This document shows positions 32,903-44,563 of a stretch of 64,000 nucleotides of DNA, one piece after another (the stretch's first letter is position 1; every line of letters begins with the position of its first letter). The position numbers and the translations under genes are program-made. A model generated the notes under the pieces. That model was not told the DNA's origin and did not search any database. It saw nothing but the letters and a program-made list of their open reading frames with translations. Source of the DNA: Isoetes taiwanensis (Eukaryota; Streptophyta; Lycopodiopsida; Isoetales; Isoetaceae); the NCBI GenBank assembly GCA_021234155.1, contig JAJEKV010000020.1, forward strand, positions 20,763,018 to 20,827,017, given 5' to 3'.

Positions 32903-35900
32903 TGAAAGTTGTTACCTGGAATATGAGGGGAATCAAAGGCCCTCTCAAAAGGAAAAGAGTTTTGATTGCATTAAGAGAAATGAAGGCTGACATTATCTTA
33001 GTACAGGAGCATAGATTATCTATGTTTGAAGCTGAAAGACTGGGTACATGGATTTTCCACAATGGAGATTCTGTATGGGCAGAAGCAGATGGGACAAGAG
33101 GGGGAATTAGCATGATGTGGACAGGTACACATGCAACAACAAATTCAAACATTCTTCTGGTAGATGGACTATAGCCACTTCTAGAAAAAGGGACAAAAAT
33201 TGTGAATATTATCAATGTATATGGATCTATTGAGCCTGCTGAAAGGGAGAAACAGTGGAATCAAATCAAGCACTGGATTCATGGGAATAATGTGGAGAAC
33301 ATTCTGATAGCAGGGGATTTCAATAACACCCCAACATGGGATCAGAAGCTGGGGAAGAAATTGAATATGGCAAAAAAGGAAAGGCAGCATGGGATTATCT
33401 TATGTCTGATTTCACTTATATCCCCCCATCATCATCTAATGTTTATTCCTGGAGCAACAAAAGAAAGGGAGAACAAAGAACCTATTGTTTATTGAACAGA
33501 TTCTACTTATGCAATAAGTCTTTAAATTCCTGGGATTCAGCTATTATTATCATGTGATATGAGTAACTCTATCTCAGATCATTATCCACAATGCCTTGAA
33601 AACAAAATTCCTTCCAAAGGAGGTGGAACAAATATTCCTTTCAAATTCAATACAGATTTGCTCAATATCAAAAAGTTTTGTGTAGAATTCAAGAAATTTT
33701 GTACCAAATTAGATCAATCTCCAAATCAAAATCCATGAAGGCTTTTAGCCAGAGGGTCAAAGAAGTTAAAAATTGGATTAAAAAAATGGGGAAGGAACTA
33801 GTCCCTTAAAAAGAAAAAGGAGAAACAGGAAATTTATGAAGCTATAAAGAAGATCAGGGGGCTGCTGTTTGATGATAAGGACAACAGACTTCTACAGGAT
33901 CAGGAGGAGAAGTTAGAGAAAAAGGTTAAACTTGTTGAGGAAAAAGAAGCAAAGGCCCAGCAGTGAGATGTAGAAGTAAGTATCTCAATGGTATGGATTA
34001 TGGGAGTTTTGCTTTTTTCTTTAGAACAGCCAAAAACAGGATTCTCTATAATGGCATTGTTAAAATCAAGGATGGGTAGAATAGGATCATAGAGGATCAG
34101 AAGGAAATTGAGGATTACTTTCAGGGTGAATACTCCAAACTTTTTGAAAACAAGGAGGTTGAGGAGCAAACTTTGATGGATTTCTTCAAAGACATCCCCC
34201 AAAACACGAAAAAAATTAATGAAGAGGAAATCCTGGCTGTCCCACAAGAAAAAGAAATATTAGAAACTTTAAAATCAATGGCTAATGGAAAAAGTCCAGG
34301 TCCAGATGGTTTATAGCCAGAATTCTACCTAGAATTCTGGGACATAATGAAGGAGGATTTAATTAAATTTTTTCAGGGGCCATGGAAAGCTTCAAGGTTA
34401 CATGCAGCAATCAATGCTGGACATATCACTTTGATCCCAAAGGTAGATACTCCAGAAAGCCTGGGTGATTGAAGACCAATTACCCCAACCAATACCAGTT
34501 ATAAAGTATTGGCAAAGATTATGGCTAATAGGCTGAAATGTATCTTGTATAAGTTGATAAGCCCATGTCAGTCTGCTTTTCTTCCCAAAGAAATATTATT
34601 GACAATTATATAGGGGCTGCTGAAGGCTTGCACTAGAATAAGTTGTCTGGACAATAATGCATGCTCCTGAAGCTAGATTTTTAAAGAGCATATGATATAA
34701 TAAATTGGCAATTTCTGGAAAAGACAATGGCACACCTTGGTTTCCTTGAGAGCATATATAACAAGGTCTGGAGTTTTAATGTAAATGCCTCTTCTGCCAT
34801 CATTATAAATGGCACACCATCAAAACCATTTCAATGTAAAGGGGTGTGAGACAGGGTGCCCATTAGCCCCATACCTTTTTCTAATCATTGCTGAAATGGT
34901 GACTAAAATGGCAATAAGTTTGCAACAAAGGAAATTGATTAATTGCTTGGAGATGCCCCAGGGTGAAGAGGTCTTTACCATCATGCGATATGCTGATGAC
35001 ACCTTTGTCTATTCTATTCTATTCTCAAGCATGGGGATGACAGCCTGCACAACTTTTTTTTATGGCCATAGACAGATTTGGAGCAGGTGCTGGGGTAGTT
35101 CTTAACAAAACAAAGAGTGCAATAATATTTGATACTCAGGAGTCAACCATTCAGGGAATTAAAGTTCTTGATAACAAGATAGCCACTAAGATTTTGGGAA
35201 TTCCATTAGCCCTTAATTGTTCTCTGCATGGATTATGGGAACCCATTGTATCCAGGATTAAGAAAAAATTGAATATGTACCCGTCCTCTCTATCTTTAGC
35301 AGGCAGAGTAGAGATTGCTAATGCTATTATTGGAATTACACATGTATACTTTTCTTCAGTAATTGTTGGAGATAAGGCATCATACAAGCAGATAGAAATG
35401 GCTATTAGGAAATTCATATGGCGGGGCTCTCATAAAGTGGCTTAGTCTGATTTGGTCAAATCTAGGAAAGATGGAGGGCTAGGATGCAAAGATCTATTTA
35501 TACAAGCCCAAGCATTGGCAGCAAAAATGGTGTGGAGAGCCTTGTACTTTGACAGACCTTCACCAGCTCTCAAACTAATCAGGTATTGGTTACAGAACTC
35601 TCATCCAGTTGGAAGTGCTGCCATAAAACATTGTCTACCTGATTTAGCTTTTTGCCAAGTAACTCCATGCTCATGAACATCTTGATGCTTGGAACAATGC
35701 TGCACTATGTTACAGACCATCCTGTTAGATGCCAGATGCAAAGATATCAATTTTTTTGGGCATTCTGCCCTAGTCCCAGAAGGTATTGGATGTCTGGCTC
35801 TTCAACACCCTCAAAAGTACATGCAGTGGTACAATGCAGGCATCAGGAGAATTGAGGATCTAAGATCTTCGGATGGTTGGTTGACATGGGATGAGGTATG

Positions 35901-37003
35901 TAATAGAACTAAGGGCTCTGAATTAGATAAAAAGATTTATCAGCTGGTGATAGAAATGGTAGACAAGAACCATGAGCTCAGTCGGCATACTAACCAATGG
36001 CAGTTAAACAATAAGGAGGTGTACTCGATTAAAGATATATACAGAGCTTTAATTGAAAAGAAACCATCCAAGGCTACTCAACTATGAAATTGTGATGAGG
36101 ATAAACTAATCTCAGTTTGTGCAAAAGGTTGGAAGATATATACTGCATGCAGAATTAAGACCTTCAAGGGGATTGCAGTTCATCAGAGTTTAGCCACCAA
36201 CCTAAGTAGATCCAAATATGACCAATCTGTGTCTAATCAATGTAAATTATGGTGGTGAAGTGGAAAGCTCAAACCATGTTTTCAATTGCTCATGGCTGTT
36301 GGATTTCTGGAGCTGGGCCTCACAAGTCAATAAGGGTGCTCCAAATGAGAACAATCTACTGGACTTCTGGAATGCTGGAAATAAATTGATCAACACTACC
36401 TGAACTCTGAGCTGCTGGGCCATCTGGTTACATAGAAACAGGGTGGTGATTGGGAACTATGCCCCATCTCTGATATGGTTGAATTTCTCGGACCTAGTTC
36501 AGATATCAGCCATAGCACACAAAATTCTTAAAGGGAAGAAATATGATACTGAATGGAATAGTATAGGGACCTTCAAGGGGCCATATGAATTTTATATTCT
36601 GAAACTAACTAATTGTGATGATGTGTTACACAGATGCCATGCGGAGACTCAATAGGGCAGGGAGCTCAACCAGAGGAATGAGACTAACAGAGAATTCGGA
36701 TGAGGAGGAGGCCAGATTATCCAACACTGAGTTGGAAAACCTCGTCATTCAATTGAAACAGGAAATTATTCATGCTCTTGCTATCAAAAAGCTGTTGAAG
36801 AGGAAAGAGGTCTGGAGATATAATGGGCTTAGGCTTTTTTTCTTAAATCTGTTTCATATGTGGCAGCAGAAAAGGGAGGCACACGTCCTTCTCCTACTGG
36901 AGTTCACCAATTTCTCATGTGATGAGTTGGACCTGATGCTGAATATATTTGGGAGACAGAAAATGATTGATCTTACCATCCATGATCTCCTAAATGCTAC
37001 ATA
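32902..37003 (+). pseudogene. LINE ORF2 (endonuclease and reverse transcriptase, broken)
   Basis: The start at 32902 overlaps the ORF1 stop. The endonuclease begins MKVVTWNMRGIKGPLKRK (catalytic Asn) with LVQEHRLS (catalytic Glu), and IAGDFNNTPTWD follows near 33310. The RT has ANGKSPGPDGL near 34275, RPITPTNTSYKVLAKIMANRL near 34480, GCPLAPYLF near 34855 and the catalytic MRYADDTFVYS near 34985. The thumb and C-terminal region run to the stop at 37001-37003. Numerous stops (for example 33174, 34316, 34474) make it inactive. Confidence 0.85.
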
Positions 37004-37076
37004 AAGTGAGGACACAGATCTGACTTTGAACATAAACTATAGTATCTACTTATATTATGTTTATCTTTTATAAGAT
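37004..37076 (+). other. LINE 3' untranslated region, left piece
   Basis: It lies between the ORF2 stop and the Element 2 insertion. The last five bases (AAGAT, 37072-37076) are the left copy of the Element 2 target duplication; the right copy is 50003-50007. Confidence 0.8.
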
Positions 37077-38695
37077 TGTGACGCTCCCCGCACAATATAC
37101 GGTAACCACCGTACACTCCACGGAAAATCCCCCAACCAGTGTCGTCTACTGGATGGGCCCTCCATCTATCCCGTTCTAGGGATGGCTAGAACGGTAAGGG
37201 ACACGAAGGTGTCTCGTAAATCCGTCCCCTATGGACTCCTAATAACAGCGGAAGCATATAACTAATGTCAGTACTAGCAACGAACAACAATAATAATAAG
37301 TCTACCTCGAAGGGTAGCTCAATCCATCCATCCATAGAATCGTCAGAAGGATCAATACACCATAAAACAATAAAGCTTCTACCCAAGCTCTGACTCGTGG
37401 GGAAAAGTACACTGACGGCTAGGTCTCAAGATAGATACAGACGGAAGTGTAAACAATGGCGGGGCTGGCTATAAGACAATGGCTAAGGGTTGACCACTCC
37501 ATCCGCCCCTCCTGTGCATACTTTGCAGATGGGCTAAAACGAGCTATAGCGTGACTGTAGACGCCGGATACGCAACTCTTGGATTCACCCTAAGAGACTA
37601 CTCCAGGTTTCATCTCCCTGGTCCGATGAGGCAAGGTCGGGTTACATCTCCCCTTCCCGGAAATCAGTGATTCGATGGGTGACTAGAGGTTCGTGGCGAC
37701 ACACGTCCGTTCACGTCTTTAACCCCCCCAAAACAAGAACCAGGCCGGCACCTGCAGCTCTTCAGGATCAGGGCGGCACCATTGATCCAGGGGGTGACGA
37801 ACCCATGCCCGGCCCACACGAAGTGACCGACCATAGGCCTAGTGCGCCCCAAGTCCCCAGTAGCCGCGCTCAGCAGGGACTATTCCTCCATCTTGTCACT
37901 GGTCCCGTTATATGGTGCTCAGTCATTCCATAACTCCCTTAGTCCGGTGGGCTCTATGCACAGGCTGCATGTAATAGGTATTATGGGTCTATCTAGAAAC
38001 ATCATACATAAGGCTGCTAGGTCTCTACCCCCCTTCCCAATACATGAGGAGCATAACAAGAGACCAACCATATCATATCCATAACATATGAACAATAAGA
38101 ATAAGATCTAACCTAATCACATGAATCTAACTAGGGAGTTAGGGTTCATTGATTCGGTTCATCAGTTGAAATAGTGATTCTAGGAAGGCTCTACTTAGAA
38201 TACATGACTCTACTACATCTCTATAGCTGAAACTGCTTCAAAATACCTGCTCCCGACGCATTTCCTCCTGATCCTGGGGTCTCCATTGATTCTTCACTGT
38301 TTGAGATTACTGCTACTGAATCCAACACGTCCACGCTGCTTGGGTCGCTAAACCGTATTATGCTGCAGCTTCTGGATCTTGATTCTGAACTCCGATTGTG
38401 ACAATAGCCTCAAGAGTAGGAGGAGCAAAAGTGTCTTCTGGGTTAGGGTTAGGTATTTATAGGCAAGTTAGGGTTAGGGTTGACACCTTGTCCAATGGGA
38501 TGCGAACACGTGGCCAGTTATCCCAATCAGGTAGTGCCACGTGGATATATCCTTTCATAAGGTTAATCAAGTTACATTTTAATGTGACTTGAACTTACGT
38601 AATTGTCATACAAATCTAAGTCATACTGGATTTGTATGGTGACGTGGCCCAAAATATACGTATACATACCATATATATTTTAGGGGAACGACACA
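37077..38695 (-). repeat. Element 2 3' LTR
   Basis: 1619 bp, starting TGTGACGCTCCCC and ending GGGGAACGACACA (one change from the 5' LTR's CGTCACA). On minus a TATA box CTATAAATACC (about 38453-38463) is flanked on both sides by AACCCTA telobox repeats, the likely promoter. Confidence 0.95.
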
Positions 38696-38735
38696 TTCTC
38701 CCACCCCCTTAGAATAATGCTGTCCGCAGCATTAA
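38696..38735 (-). promoter_or_regulatory. Element 2 polypurine tract with adjacent hairpin
   Basis: AAGGGGGTGGGAGAA (minus) abuts the LTR. Just upstream is the hairpin TAATGCTG-CGGA-CAGCATTA. Its loop and inner stem match Element 1 and an outer pair differs compensatorily. Confidence 0.8.
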
Positions 38736-39481
38736 AGTAAGGTTTTTCGAACCTGCATAACTTATATACTCAATTATAATTAGATTGAATTTGTATATAT
38801 ATATAAAAGGAAACGATAACTTCCGATATATATTTGTTTTTACTATAGTAGCTTGGAAGAATATCCTTGCAAGCTTATACGTAAGTATTTTCAAGTTTAT
38901 TTATAACAAAACATTATGAATTGGACACATCAATTCATAATTTAAGTTTAGGAGTTTAAGCTATCTACTAAAATTCTTAACTCCTAACTTCTCGTAATGC
39001 GCTCCCTCGTATTTGCTTGAATTCACTTCCCTGCAATGAGTAGCACATTACTTTAGTTTAAATTATAAATTGTGGTTTTAAGGGGACCACCCCCTACTTA
39101 CTTACTATTACCTTTTCTAAAACATACGATCATGGCCATACGGTTTAAGCTAAGAATCATTTAAGATGATCCTATCATTGCCCATGATAGTAGTTACCTT
39201 GTGCATGATCCCCCGGTGATCATGCACCCCACAGTGTTTCATGGTTTCATGGTTTAAGCTTAGGAACATGCAATTGTATCCTTCATTGCCCATGATCACT
39301 TTTATTTTACATGACCCCCCTATGGTCATGTACACTTGCAGTGCGTAATGGCATAGAGAACGTCTTATGGATGATCTCATCATCGCCAACACTCTTCTTC
39401 TAGACTTATCTAAAACATGATAATCTATACTTTGTAATTATCATAACTAACTACAAAGTATTCCTTAACTTAGCTATTCTA
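38736..39481 (-). other. Element 2 3' untranslated region with hairpins
   Basis: Two related hairpins in a degenerate ~110-bp tandem repeat: GTGCATGATC...GATCATGCAC (39201-39227) and TACATGACC...GGTCATGTA (39308-39332). Both have C-rich loops. The stems differ in sequence but keep pairing. No gene is present. Confidence 0.55.
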
Positions 39482-42400
39482 TTAAAGATTTAACAATGGC
39501 AGACCTATACATTCGATGTTGGCCATTTCGGAGATGACTTGGCCGTCGAATTGGTTCATAAATTCTGGGTATTGTCTTTCTAAATCTTGTTTGAGTACCC
39601 AAGTTGCGTCTTCCACTGGCATATGCTTCCATTTGACTAAGTACTGAAGAAATTCCGATCTTCGTGTTTTCTTGAGTGCTTTGTCAAGGATGATTTCAGG
39701 AACAATTTCAAGATGCTCCTCTGTCATTTCCAGTAAAGTTAGAGTTTCCAAAATCTCTTCCGGATTTGGGGTATGTCTCTTAAGGAGACTAACGTGGAAA
39801 ACTTTATGAACCTTTAGATGAGCGGGTAAGTCTAATCTGTAGGACTGATTCCCAACTCTCTCAATAATTTTAAATGGTCCTGCCCATCTTGGTGCCAATT
39901 TCTTGCAATTTCCTATTCTGAGCTTGGCTTGCTTAACTTTGATCTTTAGCCATACGCTATCTCCAACTTGAAATTCTCTCACTATTCTATGCTTATCTGC
40001 TAAGCTCTTTTGACGGCTTCTAGCTGCTATCAAATATTCTCGAACTTCTTGCACTAGTTGTTGCATATCTTCTAACATTTGCTGAGAGATTTCAACTTTT
40101 GACACTAGATTGTGCCACGTATCAGGTGTGAGACATTGGTATCCATAATTGATCATAAACGGGGACATCTGTGATGATTCTTGCTTGGTACTATTGTATG
40201 CAAATTCTACCAAGTATATGTAGTCCTCCCATTTCGTCTGTTTGTTCCACACGTAATGTCTCAACATATCTTCCAAAATTCTGTTTGTTCTTTCTGTTTG
40301 ACCATCTGTTTGAGGATGATAAGCTGTACTCATACAAAGCTTTGTCCCAATGGTTCCAAAGAAGTCCTTCCAAAATGCACTTATAAATTTTGGATCTCTA
40401 TCCGATATTATTCCTCTAGGCATGCCATGAAGTCTGAAAATTTCTTTAGTGAAGAGCAAGGCTGTATCTAGGGCAGTATCTATTGTTCTGCATGGCAAGA
40501 AATGTGCCATCTTTGAAAGTTTATCGACCACTACCATGAGTGCGTCATGCCCCCTTGCTGTTCTTGGAAGGCCCGTGATGAAATCCATACTCACTATATC
40601 CCACTTGGCGTCTGGAACTGCTAATGGTTCTAGGGCTCCAGGAATGCGAAGTTGTTCGGCCTTGGTTTGTTGACATAATTGACATTGCCGAATATAATTG
40701 GCAATGTCCTTCTTCATACCTGGCCAGAAGTAACTACTTCTTATCTTGAAGTAAGTTTTCATAAAGCCTGCATGACCTGCAATCGGGCTATTGTGAGTAT
40801 CATTGAGAATTAATTTTCTCACTCCTGATGCTTCTGGGACACACAATTTGTCCTTATGATAAAGAAGCTTGCCTTCCTTCTTATAATTCTTAAAAAGTTC
40901 CCTTTCCTTGTTTGTCCTTGCCTCCTTGCAAAGGCTTGCCCAAACCTGTTGGAACTCCACACTAGAAGGTATTGCCTCCTCAATTTTCCTGCCGAATTCA
41001 CTTGACAAAGTTGATATGGCATTGCAGTGTGTTCTTGTGACTATTGGCCTGTGAGAGAGAGCGTCAGCAACTACATTCAATTTGCCGGGCTTATAGACTA
41101 TATCAAAGTCATATTCTTCTAAAAACTCCATCCACCTTCTTTGTCTCAAATTTAGAAGTGGTTGTGTGAATATGTATTGCAAACTCTGATGATCTGTGTC
41201 TAATTGGAACTTCTTTCCTAACAAGTAATGTCTCCAAATGCGTAGTGCCCTCACTACTGCCAATAGTTCTTGATCATGAGTCGGATATCGTTGTTCTGCT
41301 TCATTCATTTTCTTTGAATCATATGCAACTACCCTTCCTTCCTGCATAAGTACCCCGCCTGTGGCAATCATGCTTGCATCAGTTGCTACCAGTTTATCTT
41401 TTTCGGGGTCAGGTAAGGTTAGAACTGGAGCTGTTGTCAAGGCTTCTTTGAGTTTATCAAAAGAAACTTGTACTCCTTGCATCCAATTTTCCATCCAGTT
41501 CTTTACCTTCTGTTGCTTTGTGAGGTCTGTCAAAGGAGCTGCCCACTTAGCAAAGTCTTTTACAAATTTTCTGTAGTATCCTGCAAGACCCAGGAAACTT
41601 CTTACTTGAGGAACATTTCTTGGTGCTGGCCAATCCATGATGGCTTCTATCTTTGCTGGATCTGTTGCAATGCCTTCTGCTGATACAATATGCCCCAAAT
41701 AATCAACTTTGGGGGTGGCAAAGTGACACTTGGAAAATTTGGCAAATAGCTTATGCCTTCTTAGTTTTTGTAAGACTTTTCTTAGATGGTGATCATGTTC
41801 TTCGATTGACTTACTATAAATGAGGATGTCGTCGAAGAACACTATTACAAAATCATCCAAGAACTCTCTGAAAATATCATTCATCAACCTCATGAACGTT
41901 GCTGGTGCATTTGATAGGCCAAAAGGCATAACTGTAAATTCATAATGACCACAGCGTGTTCTGAAAACTGTTTTATGAACATCTTCTTCTTTTATTCTTA
42001 TTTGATGGTATCCTGACCTTAAGTCAATTTTGGAGAATATCTTTGCCCCTTGAAGTTGATCCATTAGATCATCTGCCCTTGGTAATGCGTATTTATTCTT
42101 TACCGTTTGTTTATTGAGTTGTTGGTAATCTATACACATTCTTAAACTTCCATCTTTCTTCTTCACGAAGAGGATAGGTGCCCCAAAGGGTGATACACTT
42201 GGTCTTATAAAACCAATTTCCAACAACTCCTTTAACTGTTTCTTAAGCTCTCCAAGTTCCAGTGTGCTCATCCTGTAGGGAGCCTTGCTGGTAGGCTTAG
42301 CATCTGGTGCTAGAGTAACCTTACATTCCACACCTCTATAGGGTGGTAGTTCTCGGATGTCATCCGGAAAAACATCATAAAATTCTCTTATGATTTTAGC

Positions 42401-42562
42401 AATAGGCTTAGGCAATTTATCTATGCTTTCCCCCTGCTTTTTATTCTTACTATCAGGTTGTATTGCTTCTAGCCTAAGGATATATTCAATTAAATTGTAT
42501 TTATTCAATTGGCTTAAAGTTATACACTGCATTACTGAAGGAATTTCCTTACCTCTGACCAC
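39482..42562 (-). CDS. Element 2 pol: reverse transcriptase, RNase H, integrase, chromodomain
   Basis: One open frame of 1026 codons. The RT palm spans about residues 140-290, with [35 protein letters not shown] and the catalytic [12 protein letters not shown]. Connection ([18 protein letters not shown]) and RNase H ([29 protein letters not shown]) follow. Integrase has an HHCC zinc site ([19 protein letters not shown]), catalytic [28 protein letters not shown], and the GPF module ([18 protein letters not shown]). The C-terminus is a chromodomain ([32 protein letters not shown]) that keeps the core Trp but lacks the first cage aromatic, as in many plant chromoviruses. The frame continues upstream into gag-protease through a single TGA at 42566-42568. 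It copies and integrates the element. Confidence 0.95.
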   Translation of the reverse strand: MVRGKEIPSVMQCITLSQLNKYNLIEYILRLEAIQPDSKNKKQGESIDKLPKPIAKIIREFYDVFPDDIRELPPYRGVECKVTLAPDAKPTSKAPYRMSTLELGELKKQLKELLEIGFIRPSVSPFGAPILFVKKKDGSLRMCIDYQQLNKQTVKNKYALPRADDLMDQLQGAKIFSKIDLRSGYHQIRIKEEDVHKTVFRTRCGHYEFTVMPFGLSNAPATFMRLMNDIFREFLDDFVIVFFDDILIYSKSIEEHDHHLRKVLQKLRRHKLFAKFSKCHFATPKVDYLGHIVSAEGIATDPAKIEAIMDWPAPRNVPQVRSFLGLAGYYRKFVKDFAKWAAPLTDLTKQQKVKNWMENWMQGVQVSFDKLKEALTTAPVLTLPDPEKDKLVATDASMIATGGVLMQEGRVVAYDSKKMNEAEQRYPTHDQELLAVVRALRIWRHYLLGKKFQLDTDHQSLQYIFTQPLLNLRQRRWMEFLEEYDFDIVYKPGKLNVVADALSHRPIVTRTHCNAISTLSSEFGRKIEEAIPSSVEFQQVWASLCKEARTNKERELFKNYKKEGKLLYHKDKLCVPEASGVRKLILNDTHNSPIAGHAGFMKTYFKIRSSYFWPGMKKDIANYIRQCQLCQQTKAEQLRIPGALEPLAVPDAKWDIVSMDFITGLPRTARGHDALMVVVDKLSKMAHFLPCRTIDTALDTALLFTKEIFRLHGMPRGIISDRDPKFISAFWKDFFGTIGTKLCMSTAYHPQTDGQTERTNRILEDMLRHYVWNKQTKWEDYIYLVEFAYNSTKQESSQMSPFMINYGYQCLTPDTWHNLVSKVEISQQMLEDMQQLVQEVREYLIAARSRQKSLADKHRIVREFQVGDSVWLKIKVKQAKLRIGNCKKLAPRWAGPFKIIERVGNQSYRLDLPAHLKVHKVFHVSLLKRHTPNPEEILETLTLLEMTEEHLEIVPEIILDKALKKTRRSEFLQYLVKWKHMPVEDATWVLKQDLERQYPEFMNQFDGQVISEMANIECIGLPLLNL

Positions 42563-42565
42563 TAT

Positions 42566-43570
42566 TCATTTGCCATCTGGTGCGGTGATTGCTATTTCTT
42601 TATTGTCGCAGTCAATGATTGCCTTAGCTGGTTTGAGGAATTCCATTCCAACTATCAAGTCATATTTGCCAATATCCATTACCTCAGCTCCCATGGTGAA
42701 CTTAATTCCGGTCAATCCGACGTCAAAGTTAACTCTTCTTCCCTTTGTATGTCGAATTGCCCCATTTGCCATGCTGACTGGTCTGGGTTTGGATTTCAAG
42801 GTCTTTGACTTTAATAATGCCGTCAGTCTAGGAGATGCAAAATTGTGTGAACTACCTGTGTCTATTAGAATTACATACGGTTTATCATCTATTATAGCAT
42901 CAGCTGAGATGACTGTGGACTGACTTGCAACATTATCAGTCTCTATAGCTGCACAAATCTTACATTCACCATCTATGTAATCTTGGGCTTCCTCCTGATC
43001 ATCATCTTCATCTTGTTCAGTAGGTGATTCCCATCCATCTAGCTCTGCCAAAGCTGCCTGCATGACGAAAGGACATGTATGTGTTCTGTGGCCCGGCTGG
43101 AAACATCTGAAACAGAGTTGTTTCTTGATGCATTCATCCCTCTTTTCTTTTGGAATGCTGTCTAGGAAGCTTTTGATTGACCTGCCAGATGAAGACCCTT
43201 GAGCTGACTGGTTTCTATATGGTCCCTTCCTGTCATTCTTCCCTTGAAACTGCTGATTAGCAGGTTGATTTCCCTGCTGCCTTGGAGTGTATGGAGCTAT
43301 TGACTTGTCCTTTGAATAGTTGCTCTGCTTTGGCCCAGGTGTTTGCGGAGTTTCTTCCAAACTTAAGGCTTTATCTTCAGCTTCCCCAACTGTTTTTGGG
43401 TTTATGGCCCGCACAAGTCTCTTGATGTTGGGGTTTAGTCCCTCAATGTATCCATCTACGGCTTGCCTTTCTGTTATTGTTGGCACATTTAATCGTAGCC
43501 TCATGAACTCTTCTATATATTTGGCTACGGTTAAGTTTCCTTGATCCAACCTATAAAATTGTTGAATCAC
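42566..43570 (-). CDS. Element 2 gag C-terminal part and protease
   Basis: 334 codons open from about 43570. They hold the capsid C-terminal domain (IQQFYRLDQGNLTVAKYIEE, FMRLRLNVP, DGYIEGLNPNIKRLVRAI), then a Gln/Ser-rich linker and a complete CX2CX4HX4C knuckle (CFRCFQPGHRTHTC). An acidic stretch is followed by a retropepsin with VILIDTGSSHNFASPRL near 42870. It ends PDGK then TGA, with pol in the same frame after the stop. The N-terminal capsid part is in another frame (43650-43856). It supplies RNA packaging and precursor cleavage. Confidence 0.9.
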   Translation of the reverse strand: MIQQFYRLDQGNLTVAKYIEEFMRLRLNVPTITERQAVDGYIEGLNPNIKRLVRAINPKTVGEAEDKALSLEETPQTPGPKQSNYSKDKSIAPYTPRQQGNQPANQQFQGKNDRKGPYRNQSAQGSSSGRSIKSFLDSIPKEKRDECIKKQLCFRCFQPGHRTHTCPFVMQAALAELDGWESPTEQDEDDDQEEAQDYIDGECKICAAIETDNVASQSTVISADAIIDDKPYVILIDTGSSHNFASPRLTALLKSKTLKSKPRPVSMANGAIRHTKGRRVNFDVGLTGIKFTMGAEVMDIGKYDLIVGMEFLKPAKAIIDCDNKEIAITAPDGK

Positions 43571-43649
43571 GCTTTTGCTTGTATGTGATCGAGGTACATA
43601 GTGCTTTAAAATGCTTTCTTGAAAGTTTTGAACTTACAATTGTTTCTTT

Positions 43650-44340
43650 TCATCTATTAGATTTGGCATATCCCTTCCACCATATTCGGGCCGACCATTC
43701 AAATTTGCTTTTTGCTACCTTTCCTATATCCTTATCCTTCATCCCATAGGAGTTGCCAAATTCTTCCATCTCATCAAGCCATGCTTCTGCTTCCATGCCG
43801 GATCTGTCCTTTCCAGAGAACTGCCCCAGTTTCCTTGTTTTCCAGACATTGCTCATAGCAATATCTATTTTCTTCTGGTAATCTTCCGCTCGACGTACTG
43901 TTCCTCCTCTTCGATGTCTGTTCCTATCATTGGAACTATCGGACTTCGATGTCGGAGATTCTTCACTACTAGTTGTACTGATGTGGTGTTGTCTGCACTT
44001 GAGCTTGAAGGAGTTACACTTCTCCTATGTCTTTTCTTTCTCTTTTTCTCCTTTGGAACTTCCGGTGGTGGATTCTGTCCTTGGTGAACTTGTTGATCAA
44101 CTTCTGGGACTTGTGGTGGTAGAGGTGGACACTCCTGGTTTTGCATCAGTGGTGTTGCCCAGTTGACTATCCATGTCATTTGATTTCTCATGCGCACTAA
44201 TCGTCGGTTTATAGCTTCGGGTGACATGTCATCCTCGACTGCTTCATCATTGTCATGGCCAAATAAGTTTCTTGGCAACCAGTTTCGTTGTCGGTTTTGA
44301 AATTCTTGTTCCTGAGGTGGTAAGCCGAATGTTCCAGCTG
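43650..44340 (-). pseudogene. Element 2 gag, capsid N-terminal part and linker
   Basis: Two frames. 43856-43650 carries LGQFSGKDRSGMEAEAWLDE, the start of the Ty3-type capsid, matching Element 1. 44278-43865 is a charged, Pro-rich linker (MPRNLFGHDNDEAVEDD, KEKKRKKRHRRS). A splice-acceptor-like ATATAACCTTGCAG lies at about 44337-44350. The AT-rich stretch 44340-44540 resembles an intron, but no donor is certain. Confidence 0.6.
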
Positions 44341-44563
44341 CAAGGTTATATCAAAATACATTGTTTATGCAGTATTCCTTGGTGCTATGATATTGTTATC
44401 TTGCTTCAAATAAACCATAAAAGATTTTAAAATAGAAAATGATTTATATGATCATAAGATAACTTTTCTATTCAAAACCCACGGGTACATAAAATTATAA
44501 TATTATCTTTAGAAGGTAAATACTTGACATAATTTTAAGAAAGTTAAACATGAAATTGCTAAT

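Larger units (their letters stand above)
30641..37076 (+). mobile_element. L1-like LINE, main part
   Basis: A two-ORF LINE on the plus strand: ORF1 with a CCHC knuckle, ORF2 with AP endonuclease and reverse transcriptase. The 3' untranslated region is interrupted at 37076 by Element 2 and resumes at 50008, ending in a poly(A) tract at about 50166-50183. The exact 5' end and the LINE target duplication were not found. Short repeats of 'taggtcaggcga' at 30700-30735 lie just upstream of ORF1. Many nonsense codons and frameshifts are present. Confidence 0.85.

Noticed and set aside
38440-38500. Telomere-like GGGTTAGGGTTAGG in the Element 2 LTRs as an interstitial telomere
   Set aside because: Only a few units, flanking a TATA box and present at the same place in both LTRs; better read as telobox promoter motifs.
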